Of a stretch of DNA of 5,754 nucleotides, positions 5,497-5,754 are shown in pieces. The notes under the pieces are model-generated. The model worked only from the letters and a program-made list of their open reading frames with translations. It was not told the origin of the DNA and did no database searches. This stretch comes from an uncultured Eubacterium sp. (lineage in GTDB: Bacteria > Bacillota > Clostridia > Lachnospirales > Lachnospiraceae): contig CAJTVR010000151.1 of NCBI GenBank assembly GCA_910580075.1, positions 1 to 5,754 of the forward strand. The letters run 5' to 3'. The position numbers and the translations under genes were made by a program. Position 1 is the stretch's first letter; every line of letters begins with the position of its first letter.

Positions 5497-5754
5497 GTTT
5501 CTCTGCCCGGCGGCATTTCCTCAAGGTCAGGGATGGTGTTAGTATATAAATGCGGACAGGAAAAGCTGAACAGCCTATGATGTTGTATCATTTTAGCTGA
5601 CACCTAATACGCAAGGAATCAAATGGGGCTAACCTTGCACCACAGGAAATAAGGATGCTTTTCGCTGTCTTGCCAGTGACGTTTTGTAAAGGACTTTTTG
5701 AATCTTTCCAAAGTTAGTTGATTTTGCGTTTTAATTCAAGCCGCAACACTTTCC
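5479..5754. other. Upstream intergenic DNA, no gene supported
   Basis: About 275 nt upstream of the promoter contain stops in all frames and no frame with a start and Shine-Dalgarno. A 38-codon open stretch without an obvious start runs on the minus strand from about 5735 to a TGA at 5619-5621. Its composition is soluble-protein-like (Lys/Arg/Phe/Trp) but it is too short to call. A 6-bp inverted repeat GCAAGG (5611-5616) / CCTTGC (5633-5638) has a 16-nt loop and no T-tract. The stretch may hold the tail or remains of an upstream element. Confidence 0.5.

Noticed and set aside
5379..5603. Minus-strand 74-codon open frame upstream of the peptidase gene
   Set aside because: It starts at GTG with no Shine-Dalgarno, has a His/Cys/Pro-rich composition with no recognisable motif, and overlaps the better-supported promoter and leader.
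5590..5604. TGTCAGCTAAAAT on the minus strand as the terminal repeat of an insertion sequence
   Set aside because: It has the look of some insertion-sequence ends, but no second copy, transposase frame or target duplication was seen in the window, and the resemblance rests on memory alone.
1..5754. CRISPR array, tRNA, rRNA or multi-gene defence system
   Set aside because: No regularly spaced repeats or RNA gene signatures were seen, and a single gene fills nearly the whole window.

Overview
The window is almost entirely one very large minus-strand gene. It encodes a 1733-residue secreted, multi-modular M60-family (enhancin/mucinase-type) zinc metallopeptidase. Moderate GC, a strong AAAGGAG Shine-Dalgarno, a Gram-positive signal peptide, a type I dockerin, FN3 repeats and discoidin-like carbohydrate-binding folds together suggest a host-associated Firmicute, most likely a gut Lachnospiraceae/Clostridia relative. 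Species cannot be read from this sequence.

Layout, read along the minus strand (right to left). Positions 5754-5479 are upstream intergenic DNA with no supportable gene. Positions 5478-5450 carry a plausible sigma-A promoter with an extended -10, bracketed by a 10-bp direct repeat. Positions about 5443-5302 would be a leader of about 140 nt, with several short palindromes and an A-rich stretch, ending in the ribosome binding site. Positions 5301-100 are the peptidase gene. Positions 99-1 lie downstream of its stop; they contain an inverted repeat but no convincing terminator, and one short open frame that runs off the window edge.

The protein reads, in order: signal peptide; a small beta-rich module; a type I dockerin with two complete calcium loops; an unassigned beta-rich module; two FN3 domains; a discoidin-like (F5/8 type C) domain; a helical linker; the M60 catalytic region with HEIGH plus a downstream glutamate; an FN3-like domain; a second discoidin-like domain; and a conserved-looking but unnamed C-terminal domain. 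The inferred picture is an extracellular protease that docks onto a cohesin-bearing partner and acts on glycoproteins such as mucin. No second gene is complete here, so no operon or multi-gene system can be demonstrated. The most interesting points are the N-terminal dockerin, the unassigned modules and the palindrome-rich control region.
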